Below are positions 17,852 through 26,899 of a stretch of DNA of 64,000 bases, piece after piece; the stretch's first letter is position 1; each line of letters starts with the position of its first letter. The notes beneath the pieces were generated by a model. The model worked only from the letters and a program-made list of their open reading frames with translations, had not been told where the DNA came from and ran no database searches. The translations under genes were made by a program, and so were the position numbers. Source of the stretch: Rhodocyclales bacterium (lineage in GTDB: Bacteria > Pseudomonadota > Gammaproteobacteria > Burkholderiales > Rhodocyclaceae); contig JACRLX010000021.1 of the NCBI GenBank assembly GCA_016235165.1, positions 1 to 64,000 on the forward strand, read 5' to 3'.

Positions 17852-18891
17852 ACGTCCCGCCGCCGGGCCGCCCCAAGGCGGGACCATCCATATCCGGAAG
17901 CGGCAAAGCCGCTGAACTTCCGTCACCCCCTTTCACGGAAAGGGGGCCGGGGAGTAAGCAGTACATACTCAGCGGTGACGTCGGCGGCACCAAGACGCTG
18001 CTCGGGCTGGCGCGGGAGGGCCGCCTGATCGTCGATCGCCGTTACGCCAACGCCGACTTTCAGGACTTTTCCAGCGTGCTGGCGCGTTTCTTCGCCGATA
18101 CGCACACCGACCCTGCGGCGCTGGGCCAAAGCTGTTTCGCCGTGGCCGGGCCGATCGCCGATGACGGCGCCGCCGCGCGCCTGACCAACCTGCCCTGGGA
18201 AATCGTCGCGGGCGAGCTGGCGCGTGACTTCGGAATGCCACCACCGCGTTTGGTAAATGATTTCGCCGCCGCCGCGATCGGCGCGGTCAGCGCCGGCAGC
18301 GATACGCTGGTCTGCCTGCAGGCTGGCGAGCCGTTGGCCGCTTCGCCGCGGCTGGTGGTGGGTGCCGGCACCGGCCTCGGCATGGCCATCGTAGTGCCCG
18401 AAGGCAAGCGCTGGCGCTGCATTCCCGGCGAAGGCGGCCATGTCGCCTTCGCCCCCGCCGACGAACAGCAGGCCGCGCTATGGCGCCATCTCAGGCAGCG
18501 CCATGGTCGCGTGACCTGGGAACGCGTCGTCTCCGGTCCGGGTTTGGCGGCAATCCACGAGTTTCTCGGCGGACCGCAGCTGACACCGGAACAAATAGCC
18601 TCTGCCGCGCTGACCGATTCCGCCTGCAGGGAAGCTCGCGCCCTGGAGATCTTCCTTGCCGCTTATGGAGCGTTTGCCGGCGACATGGCACTGGCCTGCC
18701 TGGCACGTGGCGGCGTGTATCTTGCTGGCGGCATCGCCGGCAGGCTGCTCGACCTGCTGCCCGGCAGCGGCTTTCTGTCCGCCTTCAATGCCAAGGCGGA
18801 ACATGCGGCCATCGCCGCCCGCATGCCGGTGAGTGTGACCACCGATCCGCTGCTCGGGCTGCGTGGAGCGCTGATGCAGGCCGCCGACTGA
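17848..18891 (+). CDS. glk: glucokinase with repeat-encoded N-terminal extension
   Basis: This ROK/Glk-type cytoplasmic kinase makes glucose-6-phosphate. Motifs: [41 protein letters not shown] and [10 protein letters not shown]. The recognisable protein starts at Tyr39 (codon at 17962). No in-frame ATG, GTG or TTG lies between there and GTG 17848, which overlaps the thyA stop as GTGA. The first 38 residues (Pro/Gly-rich) are encoded by the GC-rich hairpin repeat at 17860-17952. Either the enzyme carries this tail or initiation is non-canonical near 17952-17970, just after GGGGAG. Confidence 0.88.
   Translation: MNVPPPGRPKAGPSISGSGKAAELPSPPFTERGPGSKQYILSGDVGGTKTLLGLAREGRLIVDRRYANADFQDFSSVLARFFADTHTDPAALGQSCFAVAGPIADDGAAARLTNLPWEIVAGELARDFGMPPPRLVNDFAAAAIGAVSAGSDTLVCLQAGEPLAASPRLVVGAGTGLGMAIVVPEGKRWRCIPGEGGHVAFAPADEQQAALWRHLRQRHGRVTWERVVSGPGLAAIHEFLGGPQLTPEQIASAALTDSACREARALEIFLAAYGAFAGDMALACLARGGVYLAGGIAGRLLDLLPGSGFLSAFNAKAEHAAIAARMPVSVTTDPLLGLRGALMQAAD
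17860..17952 (+). repeat. GC-rich hairpin repeat, translated start of glk
   Basis: Related by eye to 22858-22953: both run from a CCGCCC-type start through a block with (G)CGGCAAAGCCGC or CGCACAGCGGCG, then CCGTCACCCCC, a short palindrome, and GGGGG(G)C-GGGG-AG. Here the palindrome is CCCCCTTTC-ACG-GAAAGGGGG, near 17927-17947. It lies in frame between the glk GTG and the conserved glucokinase sequence. Confidence 0.7.
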
Positions 18892-18967
18892 AGCTTGACG
18901 TTTGTCAATAAATTGTCATGGGACAGGCGCACCATGGCGATGGAGGGCATGACCACAGGAGGAGCCC

Positions 18968-19291
18968 ATGACAGAGGCAAAAAAAACCGCAAAGACACCC
19001 GCCGGCAAACGCACGGCGACGCCCGCGAAAAGCAGCGTGAAGGTTTCGGCAACCACAAAAAAGCCGGCTGTAAAAGCCGTCAAGCCGAAGGCTGAAGCGC
19101 CCGCCAAACCTGCCCGCAGCCGCGCAAAGAAGCCGACGATAGCGCACGAGCAGCGTCGCAACTACATCGAGGTCGCCGCCTATTACATTGCCGCGAGGCG
19201 CGACTTTGCGCCGGGCGACCCCTTGCAGGACTGGATAGCGGCCGAAGCCGAGATCGACCGCCTGCTGGCCGAAGGCCGCCTCGGGGCGTAA
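18968..19291 (+). CDS. Lys/Ala-rich DUF2934 protein
   Basis: This 107-residue product has a strongly basic, Ala/Lys/Thr/Pro-rich N-terminus (residues 1-55), resembling histone H1-like tails. A short C-terminal DUF2934 domain follows (HEQRRNYIEVAAYYIAARR, then DWIAAEAEIDRLL). A good ribosome site (AGGAGG) precedes ATG 18968. Upstream there is a tandem TTGTCA pair (18911-18928 region) of unknown meaning. The DNA-binding suggestion rests only on composition. It ends directly against the convergent glgB. Confidence 0.8.
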   Translation: MTEAKKTAKTPAGKRTATPAKSSVKVSATTKKPAVKAVKPKAEAPAKPARSRAKKPTIAHEQRRNYIEVAAYYIAARRDFAPGDPLQDWIAAEAEIDRLLAEGRLGA

Positions 19292-21442
19292 TCAGGCCGG
19301 CAGCAGCACCAGCGCGGCGAGCGGCGGCAAGCTCAGGGAAAGCGACGCCGGGAAGCCCATCCAGGCTTGCGGCTGGGCCGTGACGCGACCGCCGTTGCCA
19401 AGATCGCTGCCGCCATAGTGCACCGAGTCGGTGTTGAGCCGTTCGATGTAGTCCCCGGCCTGCGGTACGCCAAGGCGATAGCCGCGGCGCGGCACCGGCG
19501 TGAAGTTGAGTACCACCACGGCATGGCGCCCGTCGCGCCCGCGACGCAGCCAGCTGACCACCGACTGGTCGGCGTCGTGGCAGTCGATCCACTGGAAACC
19601 TTCGGGAGAGAAATCGAGTTGATGCAAGGCGGCCTCGGCGACATACAGACGGTTCAGTTCGCGCGTCAGGCTTTGCACTCCGGCATGCAGCGGATATTGC
19701 AGCAAATGCCAGGGCAGTTCCTCACCCGGGCGCCACTCCCAGGGCTGACCCAGTTCGCCGCCCATGAACAGCAGCTTCTTGCCCGGCGCCGCCATCTGGT
19801 AGGCCAGCAGCAGGCGCAGACTGGCGAAGCGCTGCCATTCGTCGCCCGGCATCTTGCCCAGCAGCGAGCGCTTGCCATGCACCACCTCGTCATGCGACAG
19901 GGGCAGGACGAAGTTCTCGCTGTAGGCATAGAGCTGGCCGAATGTGAGGCGTTCGTGGTGGTAGCGGCGGTAGACCGGGTTCTGCGCCATGTATTCTAGG
20001 CTGTCGTTCATCCAGCCCATGTTCCACTTCATCGAGAAGCCGAGGCCACCAAGCCAGGTCGGGCGCGACACCATGGGCCAGGCCGTGGATTCCTCGGCAA
20101 TGGTCAGCGCGCCGGGGAAGTCGGCGTGCACCATTTCGTTCAGTTCACGCAGGAAAGCGATGGCTTCGAGGTTCTCGCGCCCGCCATGCGCGTTCGGCGT
20201 CCACTCGCCGGGCTTGCGCGAGTAATCGAGGTAGAGCATCGAGGCCACGGCGTCGACGCGCAGCGCATCAACATGGAACTCGGACAACCAGTAGGACGCC
20301 GAGGAGAGCAGGAAGCTGCGCACCTCGTTGCGGCCATAGTTGAAGACGTGGGTGCCCCAGTCGGGATGCATCTTCTGCTTCGGATCCTCGTGCTCGTAGA
20401 GCGCCGTGCCGTCGAAATGGGCCAGTGCCCAGTCGTCGGCCGGAAAGTGGCCGGGTACCCAGTCGAGGATCACGCCGATGCCGGCCTGATGCAGGCTGTC
20501 GATCAGGAAGCGCAGGTCGTCGGCGCTGCCGAAGCGGGAACTCGGGGCGAAGAAGCCGGTACATTGGTAGCCCCAGGACTCGTCCAGCGGATGCTCCATC
20601 AGCGGCATGAATTCGACATGGGTGTAGCCCATGTCGCCGAGGTAGGGCACCAGTCGCGCAGCAAGTTCGCGGTAGCTGTAAAAACTGCGGTCGGGATGGC
20701 GCATCCAGCTGCCGGCATGCATTTCATAGACGCTCATCGGCGCGCCGAGCCAGTCGGCGGCGGCGCGCGCCTGCATCCACGCGTCGTCGCCCCAGGCATG
20801 GGCCGCCGGCGCCGTGACGCAACAGGCGGTGGCAGGGCGACGCTCGAAGGCGCGCGCGTACGGATCGCTCTTCAACTTTACGGCACCGCCGCGCAGGCGC
20901 AGCTCGAAGCGGTACAGCGCACCAGGGCCCAGATCGGGAACGAACAGTTCCCATACGCCCGAGGCGCCCAGCGTTGCCATCTGGTGCGTCCGGCCGTCCC
21001 AGGCGTTGAAGCCACCGACCACCGAAACGCGCTCGGCATTCGGCGCCCAGACGCGAAAGCAGACGCCTTCAACGCCGTCGCGGATCTCCGGCACGGCACC
21101 GAGACGACGCCAGGCCTGACGCAGGCGCCCGGCATTGAAGAGATACAGATCCTCGGCCGGCGGCTGCGGCGGGAAGGCATAGGCATCGCGGACTTCCCTG
21201 CCGTCGACCTCCAGCCGCCAGGGGCGCGGCGGCGGGGTGGCGCCATGCCATTCGAACACATCGGTACCCGGCCGCCTTTCCAGCATCGCGCGGCGGCCGT
21301 CGGCCATCGCCAGCGCCACCGTTCGCGCTCCGGGTCGCAGGACACGCAAGCGCCAGCCGGCCCCGACAGCATGCAAGCCAAGCACCGCGAAGGGATCGTG
21401 CTCGCGCGCTGCAAGCAGCGCGGCGCAACTGTTGTCTTTCAT
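19292..21442 (-). CDS. glgB: 1,4-alpha-glucan branching enzyme (GH13)
   Basis: The 716-residue product makes alpha-1,6 branches in glycogen. An N-terminal CBM48-like region (about 20-230) precedes the catalytic barrel. The nucleophile Asp is in [12 protein letters not shown], the acid/base Glu in AEESTAW, and the transition-state His-Asp in [12 protein letters not shown]-terminal beta domain follows. It diverges from glgC over 131 bp, so the spacer 21443-21573 probably holds promoters for both arms of the glycogen cluster. Confidence 0.97.
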   Translation of the reverse strand: MKDNSCAALLAAREHDPFAVLGLHAVGAGWRLRVLRPGARTVALAMADGRRAMLERRPGTDVFEWHGATPPPRPWRLEVDGREVRDAYAFPPQPPAEDLYLFNAGRLRQAWRRLGAVPEIRDGVEGVCFRVWAPNAERVSVVGGFNAWDGRTHQMATLGASGVWELFVPDLGPGALYRFELRLRGGAVKLKSDPYARAFERRPATACCVTAPAAHAWGDDAWMQARAAADWLGAPMSVYEMHAGSWMRHPDRSFYSYRELAARLVPYLGDMGYTHVEFMPLMEHPLDESWGYQCTGFFAPSSRFGSADDLRFLIDSLHQAGIGVILDWVPGHFPADDWALAHFDGTALYEHEDPKQKMHPDWGTHVFNYGRNEVRSFLLSSASYWLSEFHVDALRVDAVASMLYLDYSRKPGEWTPNAHGGRENLEAIAFLRELNEMVHADFPGALTIAEESTAWPMVSRPTWLGGLGFSMKWNMGWMNDSLEYMAQNPVYRRYHHERLTFGQLYAYSENFVLPLSHDEVVHGKRSLLGKMPGDEWQRFASLRLLLAYQMAAPGKKLLFMGGELGQPWEWRPGEELPWHLLQYPLHAGVQSLTRELNRLYVAEAALHQLDFSPEGFQWIDCHDADQSVVSWLRRGRDGRHAVVVLNFTPVPRRGYRLGVPQAGDYIERLNTDSVHYGGSDLGNGGRVTAQPQAWMGFPASLSLSLPPLAALVLLPA

Positions 21443-21573
21443 AAGGGCTTGGACCGGGGAATTATTTGCTATCGTGCGGATTGTAGCCGCAAGGGAGAAA
21501 AGACCATGCAGACGAGCAAAACGAGTGGCGCCAGGAGCGACGCATTTTGCATACCGCGGAGAGGGGCATCGTG

Positions 21574-22833
21574 ATGAGCAACGCCATGCTGGCCCATCGG
21601 GCCTTTGCCATCATCCTCGCCGGCGGCCGCGGCAGCCGCCTGATGCAACTCACCGACTGGCGCTCGAAGCCAGCGGTACCCTTCGGCGGCAAGTTCCGCA
21701 TCATCGACTTCACGCTGTCGAACTGCGTAAATTCGGGAATCCGCCGCATCGGCGTCGCCACCCAGTACAAGGCACAAAGCCTGATCCAGCACCTGCAACG
21801 TGGCTGGAGCTTCCTCGATGGCCGCTTCCACGAGTTCATCGACATCCTGCCGGCGCAACAACAAGTCAGCGAGGACTGGTACCAGGGCACGGCCGACGCC
21901 GTGTTCCAGAATCTCGACCTGATCCGTCGCACGCGGCCAAAACATGTGCTGGTGCTCTCCGGCGACCATGTGTACAAAATGAATTACGGCCGCATGCTGG
22001 AGCAACATGTGAGGAATTCCGCCGATCTCAGCGTCGCCTGTATCGACGTGCCGCTGGTCGAAGCCAGCGGCTTCGGCGTGATGCACACCGACGCACAAAA
22101 GCGCATCGTCAATTTCGTCGAGAAACCCAAGGACCCGCCGCCCATGCCCGGCCGCCCCGACCGCGCGCTGGCAAGCATGGGCGTCTATGTCTTCAATGCC
22201 GAATTCCTCTACGAGCAGCTGATCCGCGATCACGACGACCCGCATTCCTCGCACGACTTCGGCAAGGACGTGATCCCGCATTGCGTGCCGCGCTACCGCC
22301 TGTTCGCCCATAACTTTGCCGATTCCTGCGTCGGCATGGACGACACGAACATTCCCTACTGGCGCGACGCCGGCACCATCGACGCCTACTGGGAAGCCAA
22401 CATGGAACTGACCAAGGTCACGCCCGAACTCAATCTCTATGACGACGACTGGCCGATCTGGACCCATCAGGAACAACTGCCGCCGGCCAAGTTCGTTTTT
22501 GACGACGACGGTCGGCGCGGCATGGCGGTCGACTCGCTGGTATCCGGCGGCGACATCATCAGCGGCGCCACCGTGCGCCACTCCCTGCTGTTCTCGCGCG
22601 TGCATGTACACAGCTATGCGGTGATCGAGGATTCGGTGATCCTGCCCGACGTAGCCATCGGCCGCCATGCCCGGCTGCGGCGCGTGGTGATGGACAAGCA
22701 TTGCCGGGTGCCGGAGGGACTCAGCATCGGCTACGACATCGAGGCCGACCGCAAGCGCTTCCATGTCAGCGATAACGGCATCACCCTGGTCACCCCGGAA
22801 ATGCTCGGCCAACAGGCCCACCATATAAGATGA
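21574..22833 (+). CDS. glgC: glucose-1-phosphate adenylyltransferase
   Basis: This enzyme makes ADP-glucose, the committed glycogen precursor. The nucleotide-binding [11 protein letters not shown] and [11 protein letters not shown] are at the N-terminus, [12 protein letters not shown] is in the middle, and a C-terminal left-handed helix domain with hexapeptide repeats follows. I choose ATG 21574 ([12 protein letters not shown]) because GGAGAGG sits about 9 bases upstream; an open frame from TTG 21547 has no such site. It gives 419 residues. First gene of the rightward glycogen operon. Confidence 0.96.
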   Translation: MSNAMLAHRAFAIILAGGRGSRLMQLTDWRSKPAVPFGGKFRIIDFTLSNCVNSGIRRIGVATQYKAQSLIQHLQRGWSFLDGRFHEFIDILPAQQQVSEDWYQGTADAVFQNLDLIRRTRPKHVLVLSGDHVYKMNYGRMLEQHVRNSADLSVACIDVPLVEASGFGVMHTDAQKRIVNFVEKPKDPPPMPGRPDRALASMGVYVFNAEFLYEQLIRDHDDPHSSHDFGKDVIPHCVPRYRLFAHNFADSCVGMDDTNIPYWRDAGTIDAYWEANMELTKVTPELNLYDDDWPIWTHQEQLPPAKFVFDDDGRRGMAVDSLVSGGDIISGATVRHSLLFSRVHVHSYAVIEDSVILPDVAIGRHARLRRVVMDKHCRVPEGLSIGYDIEADRKRFHVSDNGITLVTPEMLGQQAHHIR

Positions 22834-22857
22834 GTTCTCTGAGCGCCCGCGCCGCCC

Positions 22858-22953
22858 GCAGGGCCGCCCCAAGGGCGGCGCCGCCAGGAACCGGAGCCGC
22901 ACAGCGGCGAACCGCCGTCACCCCCTCTCGTGGAGAGGGGGGCGGGGGGAGAG
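22858..22953 (+). repeat. GC-rich hairpin repeat before the first GH57 gene
   Basis: Same type as 17860-17952. The palindrome CCCCCTCTC-GTG-GAGAGGGGG is near 22921-22941. The downstream GGGGGGAGAG of the repeat serves as the apparent ribosome site for the GTG start at 22958, so the repeat has been recruited as the translation signal. Confidence 0.7.
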
Positions 22954-22957
22954 CCGT

Positions 22958-24664
22958 GTGAAACAACTCGACCTCGTCTTCCTCTGGCACATGCATCAGC
23001 CGGACTACCGTGACCACGGCGACACGGCGAGCGAAGGCGAGTTCGTGCTGCCCTGGGTCTATCTCCACGCGACGAAGGATTACGCCGACATGGCGGCACA
23101 CCTGGAGCGGCATTCGCGCATCAAGTGCGTGGTGAATCTGGTGCCGGTGCTGCTCGACCAGATCGACGATTACAGCCGGCAGTTCGCCAGCGGCCGCTTC
23201 CGCGACCCCTTGCTGCGCATGCTGGCGACACCCGACCTCGACGTCATCTCGGAAGGCGAACGGAATCTGCTGCTGGGCACCTGCTTCCGCAGCAACCACA
23301 CCACGATGCTGGCGCCCTTTCCGCAGTACAAGCGCCTGCACGAGCTCTACCAGATGCTGACGGCGCAGGGAGCGAATGCCTGCCGCTACCTGTCCGCCGA
23401 CTATTTTTCAGACCTGGTGACCTGGTATCACCTCGCCTGGAGCGGCGAGACCGAGCGGCGACGCAACCCGCTGATCGCGCGGCTGATGAGCCAGGGCGAA
23501 GGCTACGATGCCGACGATCGCGGCCAGTTGCTGGCCAGCATCGGCGACCTGATCGGCGGCCTGATTCCCCGCTGGCGCGCGCTGGCCGAGCGCGGCCAGG
23601 TCGAGCTGTCCTCGACGCCGCAAACGCATCCGCTCTCCCCGTTATTGCTCGATTTCCGCGTCGCCAGGGAATCCGTGCCCGAGGCGCCGCTGCCCTTCGC
23701 CGCCGCCTACCCCGGCGGACGCACGCGCGTAATGGCGCATATCGAGGCGGCACGGGCTAGCCACGCGCGGCATTTCGGCACCCCCCCGGCCGGCATGTGG
23801 CCGGCGGAAGGCGCCATTTCGACTGAGTTCGTCGGCCACCTGGCCAGCGCCGGCTGCCGCTGGATCGCCAGCGGCGAAGGCGTGCTGAGGAACAGTCTCC
23901 GGGCCAGCGGCATCGGCGATCCACGCGCGGCCTACCACCCCTGGTGCCTCGACCAGGCCCCGGGCCTGACGCTGTTCTTCCGCGACGAACGGCTGTCGGA
24001 CCTGATCGGCTTCGATTATGCCAAGTGGCACGGGCGCGACGCCGCCCAGCACCTGGTGGAACAGCTCAAGACCATCCTCGATACCGCCGGCCCCGACGAG
24101 CACCCCGTGGTCAGCATCATCCTCGACGGCGAGAACGCCTGGGAACACTTCCCCTACAACGGCTACTATTTTTTCGACGACCTCTACGGACTGCTCGCCG
24201 AGCATCCCGACATCCGCACCACCACCTATGCCGAACTGCTGGCGCGCGAATCGCCGCCGGCGGCCACCACGCTGCCCAAGCTGACCGCCGGCAGCTGGGT
24301 CTACGGAACCCTGTCGACCTGGATCGGCGACGCGGCCAAGAACCGTGGCTGGGACCTGCTTTGCGAAGCCAAGCAGAGCTGCGACCGGGTGCTGGCCAGC
24401 GGCCGCCTCGACGCCGCGCAGGTCGCCGCCGTCGAGCAGCAACTGGCGATCTGCGAAAGCTCGGACTGGTTCTGGTGGTTCGGCGACTACAACCCGTCGG
24501 CGGCCGTGGCCAGCTTCGACAACCTCTTCCGTCGCAACCTGGCACGCCTCTACCGCCTGCTCGAACTCGAACCGCCCGCCAACCTCGCCATTCCCATTTG
24601 CGCCGGATCGGAAACCGCCTCGGGCGGCTCGATGCGGCGCGCCGCACATGAGAAAGCGAATTAA
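22958..24664 (+). CDS. GH57 alpha-amylase-type glycoside hydrolase
   Basis: The product has 568 residues from GTG 22958. GH57 conserved regions are visible: HMHQPDY at the N-terminus, GMWPAEGAIS with the predicted nucleophile Glu, and ILDGENAWEHF with the predicted acid/base Asp. GH57 enzymes of this type act on alpha-1,4 or alpha-1,6 glucans (amylase or pullulanase-like). No signal peptide is seen, so it acts inside the cell, on glycogen by context. The precise specificity cannot be read from the sequence. Confidence 0.85.
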   Translation: MKQLDLVFLWHMHQPDYRDHGDTASEGEFVLPWVYLHATKDYADMAAHLERHSRIKCVVNLVPVLLDQIDDYSRQFASGRFRDPLLRMLATPDLDVISEGERNLLLGTCFRSNHTTMLAPFPQYKRLHELYQMLTAQGANACRYLSADYFSDLVTWYHLAWSGETERRRNPLIARLMSQGEGYDADDRGQLLASIGDLIGGLIPRWRALAERGQVELSSTPQTHPLSPLLLDFRVARESVPEAPLPFAAAYPGGRTRVMAHIEAARASHARHFGTPPAGMWPAEGAISTEFVGHLASAGCRWIASGEGVLRNSLRASGIGDPRAAYHPWCLDQAPGLTLFFRDERLSDLIGFDYAKWHGRDAAQHLVEQLKTILDTAGPDEHPVVSIILDGENAWEHFPYNGYYFFDDLYGLLAEHPDIRTTTYAELLARESPPAATTLPKLTAGSWVYGTLSTWIGDAAKNRGWDLLCEAKQSCDRVLASGRLDAAQVAAVEQQLAICESSDWFWWFGDYNPSAAVASFDNLFRRNLARLYRLLELEPPANLAIPICAGSETASGGSMRRAAHEKAN

Positions 24665-24666
24665 AC

Positions 24667-24730
24667 GCCCCCACCCCCCGGCCCCTGCCCGGGCGGGGGT
24701 GACGGCTAGCTCGCTGCGCTCGATTGTCAC
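24667..24730 (-). repeat. GC-rich repeat with GCTCGCTGCGCTCGAT end
   Basis: A G+C palindromic block (CCCCCGCCCGGGCAGGGG on the minus strand) is joined to GAGCGCAGCGAGC. It is shared with 26801-26873 (same orientation) and 44863-44927 (opposite orientation). It occupies most of the spacer between the two GH57 genes. Confidence 0.75.
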
Positions 24731-24771
24731 GGGGCGCTTCGTATCCATATGTTTTCCACGCTAATCAGACT

Positions 24772-26778
24772 ATGACCATCAGCCTCTTGTTCGGCGTCCA
24801 CGCCCACCAGCCGGTCGGCAATTTCCCCGCCGTGATCGACGACGCCCATGTCCGCAGCTACGGCATGTTCCTGCGCGTCATGGAACGCTATCCCGAATTC
24901 CGCTTCAGCGTGCATTTCTCCGGCTGGCTGCTCGACGTGTTGTTCGAGCGCTTCCCCGACGACATGGCGCGACTGGCGGCGATGACCCGCAGAGGGCAGG
25001 TCGAGTGGTTCGGCTCGGGCGACTGCGAGCCCGTGCTGGCGGCGATTCCGCACCGCGACCGCGTAACCCAGATCGCGACGCTGTCGGACAAGATCGAACG
25101 CCGCTTCGGCATGCGTCCCAGCGGCGCCTGGCTCACCGAACGGGTCTGGGAATCCTCGGTAGTTACCTCGCTGGTGGCCACCGGCATCCGTTACGTCGCG
25201 GTCGACGATTACCATTTTCTCTGCGCTGGCGAGGATGGTGCGCGTCTCGACAGCTTCTTTTCCACCGACGAGGACGGCCGTCGCCTCGACCTGTTCCCGA
25301 TCTCCGAGGGCGCCCGCTATCGCCTGCCCTTCTCGCCGGCCGGCGAAGCCGTGGCCTGGCTCGAGGACCTGGCGCGGCAGGGGCGCCGCGCGGCGATCTA
25401 TTTCGACGACATCGAAAAGTTCGGCATCTGGCCGGAAACCTACCAGTGGGTCTACGAAAAGGGCTGGCTGACCCAGTTCGTCGAAGGCGTGCTGGCCTCC
25501 AGGCTGATCCGCACCGAGACCTATGCCGAGTACCACGCCCGCGAGCGTACGCGCGGCATCGTCTATCTGCCGACCACCTCCTACATCGAGATGAACGAAT
25601 GGACGCTGCCGGCGCAACGTGCCACCGAATACCACGCCCTGGTCGAAGCCGAAAAGGCATCCGGCCGCTTCGAGGCGCACAAGCCCTTCCTGCGGGGCGG
25701 CATCTGGCGCAACTTCATGTCGCGCTACCCCGAGGCCAACTGGATGCACAAGCGCATGCTCGGCGCCTCACGCCGGCTGGCCGCGCTACCCGCCGAGCAG
25801 CGTACCGCCGAGCACCAGGAATGGCTGCACCGGGCGCAGGCCAACGACGCCTACTGGCACGGCCTGTTCGGCGGCCTCTACCTGCCCCACCTGCGCCGGG
25901 CGATCTGGAACAACCTGCTCCGGCTGGAGGCAGCGCTGGAAGATCTGGCGCCCTGGCCACGCCAGCAGCAGGGCGACCTCGACCATGACGGCCATGTCGA
26001 GACCGCGCTACGCAACGAGCACATCCATGCCTATGTACGCGACGACGGCAACGCCGCCCTGGTGGAGCTTTCCAGCCTGCCGCTGGCGCACAACTTCGGC
26101 GATACCCTGCGTGCCTACGCCGAGGCCTATCACGCCAAGATCCACCTCGCCGACGCCGCCCCGGCGGAGCCGGCGGGCGATGGCATCGCCTCGGCCCACG
26201 ACCGGGTGGCCTTCCTCCACACCATCCTGCCCGGCGACGCCGATCCCGACGAACGGCCGCGCGGCCTCTTCGTCGACAGCGCGGTTGATGCCAACAACAT
26301 GCTGCGGCCGCTCGCTGCCTACGTCCCGGGCGCCGCCGCCGACCGCTGGGTGACCGGCGGCGAAGGCTGGCGCATCGAAAAGCGCTTCGCGCTGGAAGGC
26401 GATGCCCTGGTCGTCAGCTTCCGCGTCGAGGGAACGCGCCTGCCGGCCGCGATCGAGACCGAGATCAACCTCGCGATGCCCAGCTGCGACGGCTATGGTG
26501 GCCGCTACGTACTGGCCGATGGCAGCGTGCCGGGCGGCTTCGGCGATGTGCTGGCGGCGGCCGACGTGACGCGCTTGCGGCTGGAGGACAGCGAGCTGCG
26601 TGGCGCGCTGTGCATCGAGGCCGCCCAGCCGTTCACCATCGAGGCCCACGCCCACCGTACCGTGTCGCAGTCGGAAGCCGGCTTCGAAAAGATCATGCAA
26701 GCCGTCTGTATCACGCTGGCCTGGCCGCCGGCCGCCGCCGAGCAGCGCATCACGCTGCGCATCATTCCCGCGGCGTAA
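24772..26778 (+). CDS. GH57 4-alpha-glucanotransferase
   Basis: The product has 668 residues from ATG 24772, where the family-typical TISLLFGVHAHQPVGNF begins. The nucleophile Glu lies in GAWLTERVWES and the second catalytic Asp in YFDDIEKFGIWPETY. A C-terminal beta-rich DUF1925/1926-like region follows, as in archaeal GH57 4-alpha-glucanotransferases. It probably rearranges linear maltodextrins during glycogen turnover. No clear ribosome site is visible. No signal peptide. Confidence 0.85.
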   Translation: MTISLLFGVHAHQPVGNFPAVIDDAHVRSYGMFLRVMERYPEFRFSVHFSGWLLDVLFERFPDDMARLAAMTRRGQVEWFGSGDCEPVLAAIPHRDRVTQIATLSDKIERRFGMRPSGAWLTERVWESSVVTSLVATGIRYVAVDDYHFLCAGEDGARLDSFFSTDEDGRRLDLFPISEGARYRLPFSPAGEAVAWLEDLARQGRRAAIYFDDIEKFGIWPETYQWVYEKGWLTQFVEGVLASRLIRTETYAEYHARERTRGIVYLPTTSYIEMNEWTLPAQRATEYHALVEAEKASGRFEAHKPFLRGGIWRNFMSRYPEANWMHKRMLGASRRLAALPAEQRTAEHQEWLHRAQANDAYWHGLFGGLYLPHLRRAIWNNLLRLEAALEDLAPWPRQQQGDLDHDGHVETALRNEHIHAYVRDDGNAALVELSSLPLAHNFGDTLRAYAEAYHAKIHLADAAPAEPAGDGIASAHDRVAFLHTILPGDADPDERPRGLFVDSAVDANNMLRPLAAYVPGAAADRWVTGGEGWRIEKRFALEGDALVVSFRVEGTRLPAAIETEINLAMPSCDGYGGRYVLADGSVPGGFGDVLAAADVTRLRLEDSELRGALCIEAAQPFTIEAHAHRTVSQSEAGFEKIMQAVCITLAWPPAAAEQRITLRIIPAA

Positions 26779-26800
26779 AATGCAACGCCGCGAAAAAAAG

Positions 26801-26873
26801 TCCCCCCACCCCCCGTCCCCCGCCCCGGGGCGGGGACTCCTGATTGGCTCGCTGCGCTCGATGGTCGTGGCGT
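26801..26873 (-). repeat. GC-rich repeat before glgP
   Basis: Second spacer copy of the GAGCGCAGCGAGC-type repeat. The palindrome is CCCCGCCCCGGGGCGGGG, near 26819-26836. It lies between the glucanotransferase gene and glgP. Confidence 0.75.
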
Positions 26874-26899
26874 GCATCGCTAACTGAAACGGTAACCTC

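Noticed and set aside
18896-18925. TTGACG as a -35 element for the DUF2934 gene
   Set aside because: No acceptable -10 sequence at 16-18 bases, so I do not call a promoter.
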